This document shows, in pieces, positions 1 through 6,213 of a DNA stretch of 11,872 nucleotides; position 1 is the first letter of the stretch, and every line of letters begins with the position of its first letter. This stretch comes from CAG-826 sp964654155 (lineage in GTDB: Bacteria > Bacillota_I > Bacilli_A > RFN20 > CAG-826), in assembly GCA_964654155.1 (NCBI GenBank), contig CAZZGL010000041.1:1-11872 (forward strand), written 5' to 3'. The notes under the pieces are model-generated. The model had not been told where the DNA came from, searched no databases, and worked only from the letters and a program-made list of their open reading frames with translations. Made by a program: the position numbers and the translations under genes.

Positions 1-54
1 AAAGTAAAGTTGACGCGCGCGAACTTATTGTTGCATTTACTTTTTCAATTAACA

Positions 55-85
55 CATCGATATATTTCGATGCTTTTTCTTTATT
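55..85 (+). terminator. weak hairpin terminator, probably of a gene left of the window
   Basis: CATCGA (55-60) and TCGATG (67-72) form a perfect 6-bp stem with a 6-base loop, followed by a T-rich run. It lies just before the rnj promoter, so it would end a plus-strand transcript entering from the left. The first 45 bases also hold AAAGTAAA (1-8) facing TTTACTTT (36-43), around a GC-rich core unusual for this region, which may be part of the same gene end. The stem is short, so efficiency is uncertain. Confidence 0.4.
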
Positions 86-89
86 AATC

Positions 90-118
90 TTTACAAAGGT
101 TAATAAATTTTATATAAT
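90..118 (+). promoter_or_regulatory. sigma-A-type promoter of the rnj-maf operon
   Basis: The -35 box is TTTACA (90-95), followed by a 17-base spacer and the -10 box TATAAT (113-118). That is five of six and six of six matches to the vegetative consensus at ideal spacing. Transcription should begin near 125, giving an untranslated leader of about 48 bases before the ATG at 173. Confidence 0.8.
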
Positions 119-172
119 AAACCCGCATTAACAGATTATACAAATAATTTCGTCTTGAAAGGAGCATTTATT

Positions 173-1849
173 ATGCCATTAACATTTATTAATCCAGTTT
201 CAATATATGCCCTTGGAGGTTTAGGAGAAGTTGGAAAAAACACTTATTGTATCGAAAATGAAAAAACACTAATTATCATTGATGCCGGAGTTCGTTTTCC
301 TGAAGAAGATTTACCGGGTGTTGATTACGTTATTCCTGATTACACCCATTTAAGAAATAATCGTGCAAAAATTAAAGCACTATTTATTACTCATGGACAT
401 GAAGATCATATTGGAGGAATTCCATTTTTAATTCAAAATGTTCATATTCCTGTTATTTATGCTCCCAAACTTGCGGCCGCATTAATAAGAAATAAATTAT
501 CAGAAAATCGTATTCGTGAAAATGTTAAAATTGTTGAATACGATGAAGATGACATTATTAAAATAAATGATTTTGTTATTCAATTCTTTAGAGTTACTCA
601 CTCAATACCTGATTCTTTTGGTATTTGTGTCGACACTCCTGAAGGAAGAATCGTTACCACAGGCGACTTTAAAATTGATTTAACCCCTGTTGGTCCAGAT
701 ATCAATTTATCCAAAATGGCAAAATTAGGCGAAGAAGGAATTGACCTTCTATTAAGCGATTCAACAAATGCGGAAATTGAAGGCTATACACCAAGCGAAA
801 GAAATGTTATTAGTTCTATCAATGATGTTTTTACAAACGCTAAAGGTAGACTTATTATTTCAACATTTTCAAGTAACATTTCTCGAATACAACAAATTGT
901 TGAAGCTTGCATAAAGTATAAAAAGAAAATTGTTATTGTCGGAAGAAGTATGGAACATACTGTAAATGCCGCAAGAGATTTTGGATATATTAAAATTCCT
1001 GATTCATCTTTAGTTAGTGTAGAAAACTTAAAAACTATTTCTCCTTCAGAGACAGTCATTCTATGTACCGGTTCTCAAGGCGAACCAATGGCGGCATTAT
1101 CAAGAATCGCTAATGGCGAGCATCGATATTTAAGAATTATTCCTGGAGATACAATTGTCTTCTCATCATCACCTATTCCTGGAAATGATGCTTCAATAAA
1201 TAAAGTAATTAATATGTTAACTCGTGCCGGTGCAGATGTTTTAACTAACTCAGTATTTTATTCACTTCACTCATCTGGTCACCCTGCCAAGCAAGAATTA
1301 CGCTTTGCATTAAAATTATTTAAGCCAAAATATTTTATGCCTGTTCATGGTGAATATCGAATGCTTAAATTACATACCGATATTGCTGTCTCATTAGGAA
1401 TGAAAAGAGAACAAACCTTTATTTTAGGAAACGGTGATACATTAATGCTCAAAAATCATGAAATCACTGAAGGCAATAGAGTTCAAGCCGATGATATATA
1501 TATTGATGGAAATGATATAAATGGTTTAAGTACTGCGGTTATTCGAGATCGTAAAATTTTAAGTGAAGATGGATTAGTTGCCGTTTTAATCTCCCTAGAT
1601 TCTCGCAATAACAAATTACTTGTCCCACCAACTATATATACAAGAGGATTTGTTTATTATTCATCAACACTTATTCAAAAAGCAACTATTAGAATTCAAA
1701 AAGAGCTAGAAGAATTAATGCAAAATAAAGTAACTTTTGGAGAAATTAAGAACTTAGTTCGTGGTAATTTAGCACGTTATTTATTCGTTAAAACAAAACG
1801 TAATCCAATAATTATTCCTGTTATCATGAATTTAAATAACAATCAATAG
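173..1849 (+). CDS. rnj: ribonuclease J
   Basis: RNase J is a metallo-beta-lactamase/beta-CASP nuclease with 5'-to-3' exonuclease and endonuclease activity, central to mRNA decay and rRNA maturation in Bacillota. The zinc-binding HxHxDH motif (HGHEDH) is at residues 74-79, the same numbering as B. subtilis RNase J1. Beta-CASP hallmarks follow: DSTNAE, TFSSNISR, GRSM, CTGSQGEP, then SGHPAKQE and PVHGEYR. Its 558 residues match the usual 555 or so. An in-frame TTG at 155 would add six residues, but it lies just upstream of and overlaps the Shine-Dalgarno AAAGGAG (158-164). The ATG at 173, 8 bases beyond that site, is therefore the start. It is the first gene of an operon with maf, which begins one base after the stop. 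Only one RNase J is visible here, so J1 versus J2 cannot be settled. Confidence 0.96.
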   Translation: MPLTFINPVSIYALGGLGEVGKNTYCIENEKTLIIIDAGVRFPEEDLPGVDYVIPDYTHLRNNRAKIKALFITHGHEDHIGGIPFLIQNVHIPVIYAPKLAAALIRNKLSENRIRENVKIVEYDEDDIIKINDFVIQFFRVTHSIPDSFGICVDTPEGRIVTTGDFKIDLTPVGPDINLSKMAKLGEEGIDLLLSDSTNAEIEGYTPSERNVISSINDVFTNAKGRLIISTFSSNISRIQQIVEACIKYKKKIVIVGRSMEHTVNAARDFGYIKIPDSSLVSVENLKTISPSETVILCTGSQGEPMAALSRIANGEHRYLRIIPGDTIVFSSSPIPGNDASINKVINMLTRAGADVLTNSVFYSLHSSGHPAKQELRFALKLFKPKYFMPVHGEYRMLKLHTDIAVSLGMKREQTFILGNGDTLMLKNHEITEGNRVQADDIYIDGNDINGLSTAVIRDRKILSEDGLVAVLISLDSRNNKLLVPPTIYTRGFVYYSSTLIQKATIRIQKELEELMQNKVTFGEIKNLVRGNLARYLFVKTKRNPIIIPVIMNLNNNQ

Positions 1850-1850
1850 T

Positions 1851-2390
1851 ATGTTTATTTTAGCCAGTGCTTCTCCTCGAAGAAAAGAATTACTTTCAAC
1901 ATTAATTAAAGATTTTAAAGTAATTGTCTCCGATGTTGATGAAAAAATTACTGTATCAAACATTTATTCTTTACCACTTGAACTTTCAAAATTAAAAGCG
2001 CATGCAGTGTTTAAAAACAACCCTAATTCAACAGTTTTAGCCGCAGATACCATTGTCATCTTAGAAAATGAAATATTAGGAAAACCAGCAGATAAAGAAG
2101 ATGCTAAAAAAATGTTAAGAAAATTATCTTCTAAAAAGCATCAAGTAATTACTGGATATACTATACTTTCACAAAATAAAGAAATAAATCGTTATGTTAT
2201 AACCGATGTATACTTTAACGAACTAAGCGAGGAATTAATCGATGCTTATATTGCTACCAATTCTCCTTTAGATAAAGCTGGCGCTTATGGTATTCAAGAT
2301 AAGAATTTTCCTTTAGTCAACCATATCGAAGGAAGCTATTCTAATGTTATGGGCTTACCTTTAGAAGATTTAGCAAAATTTCTTCAATAA
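1851..2390 (+). CDS. maf: Maf-family nucleoside triphosphate pyrophosphatase
   Basis: Maf proteins hydrolyse non-canonical or pyrimidine (d)NTPs to monophosphates, as house-cleaning enzymes linked to septum formation and cell-division arrest. The N-terminal substrate motif SASPRR is at residues 6-11 and the catalytic Asp in AADT at 66. The conserved segments DKAGAYGIQ and EGSYSNVMGLPL lie near the C-terminus. The IQ within that GAYGIQ motif fits the dTTP/UTP-specific (YhdE-like) subgroup, though specificity is inferred. The length of 179 residues is close to the family norm. No Shine-Dalgarno precedes the ATG. Its start is one base after the rnj TAG, so translation probably depends on ribosomes terminating on rnj (translational coupling). 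Confidence 0.94.
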   Translation: MFILASASPRRKELLSTLIKDFKVIVSDVDEKITVSNIYSLPLELSKLKAHAVFKNNPNSTVLAADTIVILENEILGKPADKEDAKKMLRKLSSKKHQVITGYTILSQNKEINRYVITDVYFNELSEELIDAYIATNSPLDKAGAYGIQDKNFPLVNHIEGSYSNVMGLPLEDLAKFLQ

Positions 2391-2401
2391 ATAACACAAA
2401 A

Positions 2402-2440
2402 CCTCTTAAACACATAAAATAAAATGTTAGGAGGCTTTTT
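2402..2440 (+). terminator. terminator of rnj-maf whose 3' arm contains the next gene's ribosome-binding site
   Basis: CCTCTTAA plus CA after one bulged A pairs with TGTTAGGAGG (2425-2434), leaving a 12-base A-rich loop, followed by C and six T. One pair is G-U. The 3' arm contains AGGAGG (2429-2434), the Shine-Dalgarno of the following ORF (ATG 2442). One element can thus both stop maf transcription and hide the next ribosome-binding site. Confidence 0.7.
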
Positions 2441-2441
2441 T

Positions 2442-2756
2442 ATGGGTAGATATTATTCATATATTCCTTATTATAGAGGAGACAATCGTATTATTGGTCC
2501 ATTACTTCCATTTGTAGGAGGTCTTCTAGTCGGTGGATTAATTACTCCAAGACCAAATTATTACCAACAAATGCCATATTATTCACCACAATACTACCAA
2601 CCGATGGGATATTATCAAAACCTGAATCCTTATCCAAATACCAATCCATCCGCGAATAATTATATCGTTAGTAATGCTGAAATACCAACCTACTATACAT
2701 CAGTAAATACTGATACGACAAATATATATCCCTATTATACTAATCCTCGTTACTAA
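2442..2756 (+). CDS. small Tyr/Pro/Asn-rich hypothetical protein
   Basis: I do not recognise a family. The 104-residue product has about 21 tyrosines, many as YY pairs, plus many Pro, Asn and Gln. Near residues 17-34 is one hydrophobic Gly-rich stretch (IIGPLLPFVGGLLVGGL). There is no signal peptidase site and no cysteine. Composition and layout recall small coat-like or envelope-associated proteins of Bacillota, with a short Gly/Leu hydrophobic patch beside a Y/P-rich tail, but that is analogy only. The ATG at 2442 is chosen because AGGAGG lies 7 bases before it; an ATG at 2424 is upstream of that site. The last 17 bases overlap the end of the converging EIIB-like gene with no terminator between, so the two transcripts may overlap. 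Confidence 0.6.
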   Translation: MGRYYSYIPYYRGDNRIIGPLLPFVGGLLVGGLITPRPNYYQQMPYYSPQYYQPMGYYQNLNPYPNTNPSANNYIVSNAEIPTYYTSVNTDTTNIYPYYTNPRY

Positions 2757-3117
2757 GACGAGTTAATTCACTATTAATATAATTGCTGAGTTCTTCAGCT
2801 TTTTCATAAATAAATGTGATTTTTGAAGACATTCTTATTGAACTTGAGATACCTAAATTCTCAAGTTTTTCATTATCTAATAAATCGTAATCACGAAGGA
2901 CTAAAGTCAATCGTGAGCCTTTATGATAGCTTGAAATAATATTATTAATTGTGCCAAACGCATCAATATAATCTTTATAAATATCATTAAATGTTTTTTT
3001 ACCTTTTCTACCGGTTAAAAAAATACATAAAACAACAATTAAGATAACCAATGCAATGCTTAAAGCTAACCACCAAGCATTGTCCTTTAAAAAATCATTA
3101 ACAGAAACCAAATACAT
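2740..3117 (-). CDS. membrane-anchored degenerate PTS EIIB-like protein
   Basis: The 125-residue protein has one transmembrane helix at about 14-35, followed by RKGKK, which places the C-terminal domain in the cytoplasm. Residues 52-118 follow the glucose-type PTS EIIB pattern: FGTINNI, then SRLTLVLRD, then KLENLGI, then KITFIY and an amphipathic helix. In active EIIB the signature is CxTRLR. Here the Cys position is Lys66 (KGSRLT), so it cannot be phosphorylated in the usual way. No EIIC or EIIA gene is nearby. A regulatory or structural role rather than sugar transport is therefore inferred. It follows nadK in the same operon: its Shine-Dalgarno AGGAGG (plus-strand 3126-3131) overlaps the nadK stop, 8 bases from the ATG. 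Confidence 0.65.
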   Translation of the reverse strand: MYLVSVNDFLKDNAWWLALSIALVILIVVLCIFLTGRKGKKTFNDIYKDYIDAFGTINNIISSYHKGSRLTLVLRDYDLLDNEKLENLGISSSIRMSSKITFIYEKAEELSNYINSELTRLSNED

Positions 3118-3129
3118 AAATACATCCTC

Positions 3130-3912
3130 CTATATTTTAATAAACGAACTTCTAATCGATGAAATAAATTTCTTTGTTACTAACTTTACTTTCTTATCTG
3201 AATATGATATTGATACATGAGTTATCTTATCTTGTAATTTATATAATTTATGGTCATATCCAACCACTTCATCATGAAATGGTGATTTAATCGTAATTAC
3301 TCTTTCTGGAGTTAAAATCATACTTTGCTTTAATGAGCGATATACTATATTTTCAATTGGCGCTATTTCTGTAAGCTCTAACAAATTAAGATTAAAATCA
3401 ATTACCGCTCCACCACAAGATTTATTATAAGCTGTACTTCCTAAAGTAGATGAAACTAAAATACCATTACCTCTAAATTCTTCTAAATATTCATCATCGA
3501 TAAAAACTTCACATATCATCGTTTTAAAAGGATTTTCAATTCTAATTTCATTAACCGCATAGAATTGATCAATTATGCGCTCATGATCAAATATTGTTCC
3601 TTTAAGTAAAGGATATGATTCCGAAATCAAATTATTTGAAACTAAATCTAAAACCATTTTTTCAATTTCATTACTTTCATAAACGCAATAAAAACCTAAA
3701 GTTCCACTTTTAATTCCAATAAATACAATTTGATCAATATACTTAAAATAATGTTGAACCGCTCTTAAAAAAGTTCCATCTCCACCAATAAAAATAACAT
3801 AATCAGGAGCAGTTTTATTTTCTACAAAACCTTTTTTTATCAATTCATCATAACATTTTTTTTCAATTTGCTTAGAATAATCATCATCACGAGTAAATAT
3901 TGCAAAATACAT
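3130..3912 (-). CDS. nadK: NAD kinase
   Basis: This enzyme phosphorylates NAD to NADP, the sole de novo source of NADP. The GGDGT phosphate-binding motif is at residues 43-47, AVNEIRI with the conserved Asn-Glu at 121-122, and GSTAYNKSCGGAVI from 158. The length of 260 residues is typical of the Bacilli NADK1 class. In the usual FRGDG the Asp is Asn149 here (FRGNG), a change at a position that I recall contacts substrate in Listeria NADK1. The start ATG is preceded by AAGGGAG (plus-strand 3921-3927) at 8 bases. It is the first gene of a two-gene unit with the EIIB-like protein and is divergent from the CYTH gene. Confidence 0.93.
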   Translation of the reverse strand: MYFAIFTRDDDYSKQIEKKCYDELIKKGFVENKTAPDYVIFIGGDGTFLRAVQHYFKYIDQIVFIGIKSGTLGFYCVYESNEIEKMVLDLVSNNLISESYPLLKGTIFDHERIIDQFYAVNEIRIENPFKTMICEVFIDDEYLEEFRGNGILVSSTLGSTAYNKSCGGAVIDFNLNLLELTEIAPIENIVYRSLKQSMILTPERVITIKSPFHDEVVGYDHKLYKLQDKITHVSISYSDKKVKLVTKKFISSIRSSFIKI

Positions 3913-3939
3913 GACATCAACTCCCTTTCATGATATTAT
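3911..3939 (+). promoter_or_regulatory. candidate promoter of the CYTH gene
   Basis: ATGACA (3911-3916), a 17-base spacer and TATTAT (3934-3939) match the consensus at five of six positions each. The predicted start near 3946 gives a 36-base leader. The boxes overlap the nadK start and its promoter, so the two divergent genes may compete for polymerase. Confidence 0.45.
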
Positions 3940-3967
3940 ATATATTGTACCACAATTACATTGACAA
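3939..3967 (-). promoter_or_regulatory. candidate promoter of nadK
   Basis: Read on the minus strand, TTGTCA (3962-3967) is followed by 17 bases and TATATA (3939-3944). A TATAAT variant lies three bases further on. Transcription would start near 3932, leaving about 20 bases before the nadK ATG. The -35 box overlaps the start of the CYTH Shine-Dalgarno. Confidence 0.45.
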
Positions 3968-3981
3968 AGGAGAAAAAAACT

Positions 3982-4563
3982 ATGTCTACTAATATAGAAA
4001 TAGAATCAAAAGTTTTATTATCAAAAAATGATTTTGAAAAAGTTATTAACGTTCTACATGCCGAGCGATATAAAAGAATTAGACAAATTAATCATTATAT
4101 AGATACTGATGACCAAGCATTAAGAAGACTTGGATGTGCCTTACGAATTAGAGAAAAAGATGATTTTGTTCTAACTTTAAAAACACCACTAAGTGAAGGA
4201 TTGTTAGAAAAAAGTCAAACTATCACTTGGAAACAATATGAATTATTAGAAAAAAATAATATTTTTCCTGATGGCAATATTAAAACTTTCTTAGAAATAT
4301 TAGGAATTAAAATCGATGACTTAAAAATTCTAACTTCTTTAACTACTGATCGTATTGATATTCCTTATAAAGAAGGATTATTATCATTAGATAAAAATAA
4401 TTTTAACGGAAATTATGATTATGAATTAGAAATGGAACAAACATCTATTCAATATGCTGAAGAATGTTTAAAAGAAATCTGTGCTCTTGCAGATGTTCCT
4501 TGTGTTTTTAATACATTTAGTAAACAAGCTCGCGCGATGAATTCTTTAAAAATCAAACGCTAA
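3982..4563 (+). CDS. CYTH-domain protein, YjbK-like (putative triphosphate-binding enzyme)
   Basis: CYTH (triphosphate tunnel metalloenzyme) proteins bind triphosphate groups with metal ions inside a beta-tunnel. The signature ExExK is present at the N-terminus as E6, E8 and K10 of the 193-residue product. Further charged tunnel strands follow: ALRIREKDDFVLTLK, DRIDIPY and YELEMEQ. Length and sequence style fit the YjbK group of Bacilli, whose substrate is not well settled (inorganic triphosphate is one possibility). The ATG at 3982 is used because AAAGGAG (3966-3972) lies 9 bases before it; an in-frame TTG at 3961 overlaps promoter and ribosome-binding sequence. In B. subtilis yjbK also lies close to an NAD kinase gene, which supports the assignment. 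Confidence 0.85.
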   Translation: MSTNIEIESKVLLSKNDFEKVINVLHAERYKRIRQINHYIDTDDQALRRLGCALRIREKDDFVLTLKTPLSEGLLEKSQTITWKQYELLEKNNIFPDGNIKTFLEILGIKIDDLKILTSLTTDRIDIPYKEGLLSLDKNNFNGNYDYELEMEQTSIQYAEECLKEICALADVPCVFNTFSKQARAMNSLKIKR

Positions 4564-4570
4564 ATAAACT

Positions 4571-4606
4571 AAGTAATGTGGTATTAAATATTGCATTACT
4601 TTTTTT
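4571..4606 (+). terminator. terminator of the CYTH gene
   Basis: AAGTAATG (4571-4578) pairs with CATTACTT (4594-4601). The stem is extended inward by U-G and A-T pairs around a TTAAA loop and is followed by a run of T to 4606. The stop codon of the converging spx gene (4596-4598) lies in the 3' arm, so the hairpin may also mark the end of that transcript, although its minus-strand T tract is poor. Confidence 0.8.
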
Positions 4607-5042
4607 CTTCTTCATTATCTAAAGCATAAGCACATTTAGTATAATTAGGGCATTCATCTTTATTACATGATAAAGAAGCTATTCTACGCGCCTCAGGAGG
4701 AATAAATGTTCTTATTTCTTCTTCATTATAGCCAACTTGAATTCTTCTATCATCCACCATAATCGGTCGCTTTAATATTGAAGGATTAGTCTTTATAAAC
4801 TCAATAATTTCACTGATTTTCATATTATCTAAATCAATATTATTTTCTTTAATTATTTTTGAACGCGGGGAAATAATATCATCTGTTCCATTTTCAGATT
4901 TAATTAATATATCACGAAGTTCTTCTTCATCAAGTAATGAAGAAAATATGTTTTTTTCTTGATATGGAATATTTTGTTCTTCAAACCATTTTTTAACTTT
5001 TCGGCAAGATGAACAACTCGGTGATGTATAAATTCTAATCAT
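4596..5042 (-). CDS. spx: Spx-family transcriptional regulator with extra C-terminal cysteines
   Basis: Spx (ArsC-like fold) binds the RNA polymerase alpha C-terminal domain and controls thiol-stress genes; a CxxC pair acts as redox switch. The product has YTSPSCSSCRK with C10 and C13, Gly52, R92 in LKRPI, and VGYNEEEIRTFIP, all placed as in B. subtilis Spx. At 148 residues it exceeds the usual 131. The tail after residue 120 carries three more cysteines (C126, C131, C137; C-x4-C-x5-C) and an acidic-lysine end. This is unlike the LAN tail recognised by ClpXP in B. subtilis. The ATG at 5042 has GGAGGA (plus-strand 5051-5056) 8 bases upstream, so longer TTG-initiated versions are rejected. Confidence 0.88.
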   Translation of the reverse strand: MIRIYTSPSCSSCRKVKKWFEEQNIPYQEKNIFSSLLDEEELRDILIKSENGTDDIISPRSKIIKENNIDLDNMKISEIIEFIKTNPSILKRPIMVDDRRIQVGYNEEEIRTFIPPEARRIASLSCNKDECPNYTKCAYALDNEEEKK

Positions 5043-5072
5043 AATAAACTTCCTCCATAAACTACAATTTAT

Positions 5073-5102
5073 TTTATACAGATTTCCTTTGTTTTGCAAC
5101 AA
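5073..5102 (-). promoter_or_regulatory. candidate promoter of spx
   Basis: On the minus strand TTGTTG (5097-5102) is followed by 18 bases and TATAAA (5073-5078). A TTGCAA alternative overlaps the -35 box. Transcription would start about 24 bases before the spx ATG. No second regulatory box is evident. Confidence 0.45.
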
Positions 5103-5120
5103 TAGACAAGTTTTTTAAAA

Positions 5121-5149
5121 TTGACAAAAAAGCCAGATAATCATATAAT
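5121..5149 (+). promoter_or_regulatory. perfect-consensus promoter of trpS
   Basis: TTGACA (5121-5126), exactly 17 bases, then TATAAT (5144-5149). Transcription should start near 5156, leaving a leader of about 32 bases. That is too short for the T-box antiterminator found before many Bacillota aminoacyl-tRNA synthetase genes, so trpS here looks strongly constitutive. Confidence 0.9.
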
Positions 5150-5187
5150 TTTAAAAGCAAAAGACAATTTTTATTGGAGGTGCTAAC

Positions 5188-6165
5188 ATGGAAAGAATAT
5201 TAAGTGGAATCAAACCAACCGGTCAATTAACATTAGGAAATTATATCGGCGCATTAAGAAATTTTAAAGACTATCAAGAACAAGGTGAAACTTTTATTTT
5301 TATTGCCGATTTACATGCTTTAACTCTTCCAATTGAACCAGAAGTATTAAGAACTAATTCACGTGATATTGCCGCCTTCTATATCGCCGCCGGCTTAGAT
5401 CCAAATAAAACTCATATATTTATGCAAAGTCATGTTTCCGCACATGCTGAATTAAATGCCATTTTACAAAATTTCTTATATATGGGCGAATTGTCAAGAA
5501 TGACTCAATTTAAAGACAAAAGCTCTAAAATGAAGCAAGAAGCTATTGGATTAGGATTATTCGCCTATCCTGTCTTAATGGCCGCAGATATATTATTATA
5601 CGATGCTACAACCGTTCCTGTTGGCGAAGATCAAGTTCAACATGTTGAAATTACCCGTGATTTAGTCAAACGTTTTAATCATCGATTTGGTGAGGTTCTT
5701 GTTATGCCAAAGGCCGTAGTAAAAAAAGTCGGCGCAAGAATTATGTCTCTTTCTGATCCAACAGTTAAAATGTCAAAATCTGATCCTAAAGGTGACATTT
5801 TCTTAAAAGATGATTTAAAAGTAATTCGTAAAAAAATAATGTCTGCAGTAACTGATTCAGAAATGACGGTCAAATACGACAAAGAAAACAAACCTGGTAT
5901 ATCAAATTTATTAACGATTTATGCTTCATTAAAAAATATTTCTATTGAAGAAGCAGAAAAAGAATTCGAAGGTGCTCAATATGGAACATTTAAAAAAGCC
6001 GTTGCCGATGTTGTATGTGAAGAAATAGGTGCCTTCCAAGAACGATACAAAAAAATATTAGAATCCGGCGAATTAGATGCTATTCTTGAAAAAGGCGCAA
6101 AAGAGGCTCAAAAAGTCGCAAATGCAACTTTAAAAAGAGTGCAAAAAGCCATTGGACTTTATTAA
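5188..6165 (+). CDS. trpS: tryptophan--tRNA ligase
   Basis: This class I synthetase charges tRNA-Trp with tryptophan in the cytoplasm. The HIGH-equivalent segment GIKPTGQLTLGNYIGAL spans residues 7-23, and KMSKS is at 194-198. MAADILLYDA contains Asp134, equivalent to the Asp that reads the tryptophan indole nitrogen in the B. stearothermophilus enzyme. VPVGEDQVQHVE follows. The 325 residues match the bacterial family. The start has a strong GGAGGTG site (5176-5182). The enzyme itself contains no tryptophan, so its own synthesis does not need the product it makes. It has its own promoter and terminator and is monocistronic or nearly so. Confidence 0.96.
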   Translation: MERILSGIKPTGQLTLGNYIGALRNFKDYQEQGETFIFIADLHALTLPIEPEVLRTNSRDIAAFYIAAGLDPNKTHIFMQSHVSAHAELNAILQNFLYMGELSRMTQFKDKSSKMKQEAIGLGLFAYPVLMAADILLYDATTVPVGEDQVQHVEITRDLVKRFNHRFGEVLVMPKAVVKKVGARIMSLSDPTVKMSKSDPKGDIFLKDDLKVIRKKIMSAVTDSEMTVKYDKENKPGISNLLTIYASLKNISIEEAEKEFEGAQYGTFKKAVADVVCEEIGAFQERYKKILESGELDAILEKGAKEAQKVANATLKRVQKAIGLY

Positions 6166-6167
6166 TC

Positions 6168-6195
6168 AACCAAGCGAAAAGCTTGGTTTATTTTT
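6168..6195 (+). terminator. terminator of trpS
   Basis: AACCAAGC (6168-6175) pairs perfectly with GCTTGGTT (6181-6188) across a GAAAA loop, then TTATTTTT. It begins 2 bases after the trpS stop. The HAD gene starts only 26 bases after its end. Confidence 0.88.
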
Positions 6196-6213
6196 AGATG
6201 GAGGTTATAACAT

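Noticed and set aside
1..118. Minus-strand open frame reading leftwards off the window (KASKYIDVLIEKVNATISS)
   Set aside because: It looks protein-like but has no start codon with a ribosome-binding site, and it overlaps the rnj promoter and a hairpin. The plus-strand frame from base 3 is likewise open only by chance.
784..1059. 91-codon minus-strand frame inside rnj
   Set aside because: It is wholly antisense to conserved RNase J motifs, with no Shine-Dalgarno and no terminator.
5679..5891. 70-codon minus-strand frame inside trpS
   Set aside because: It is antisense to the KMSKS region of trpS, a shadow of the real gene.
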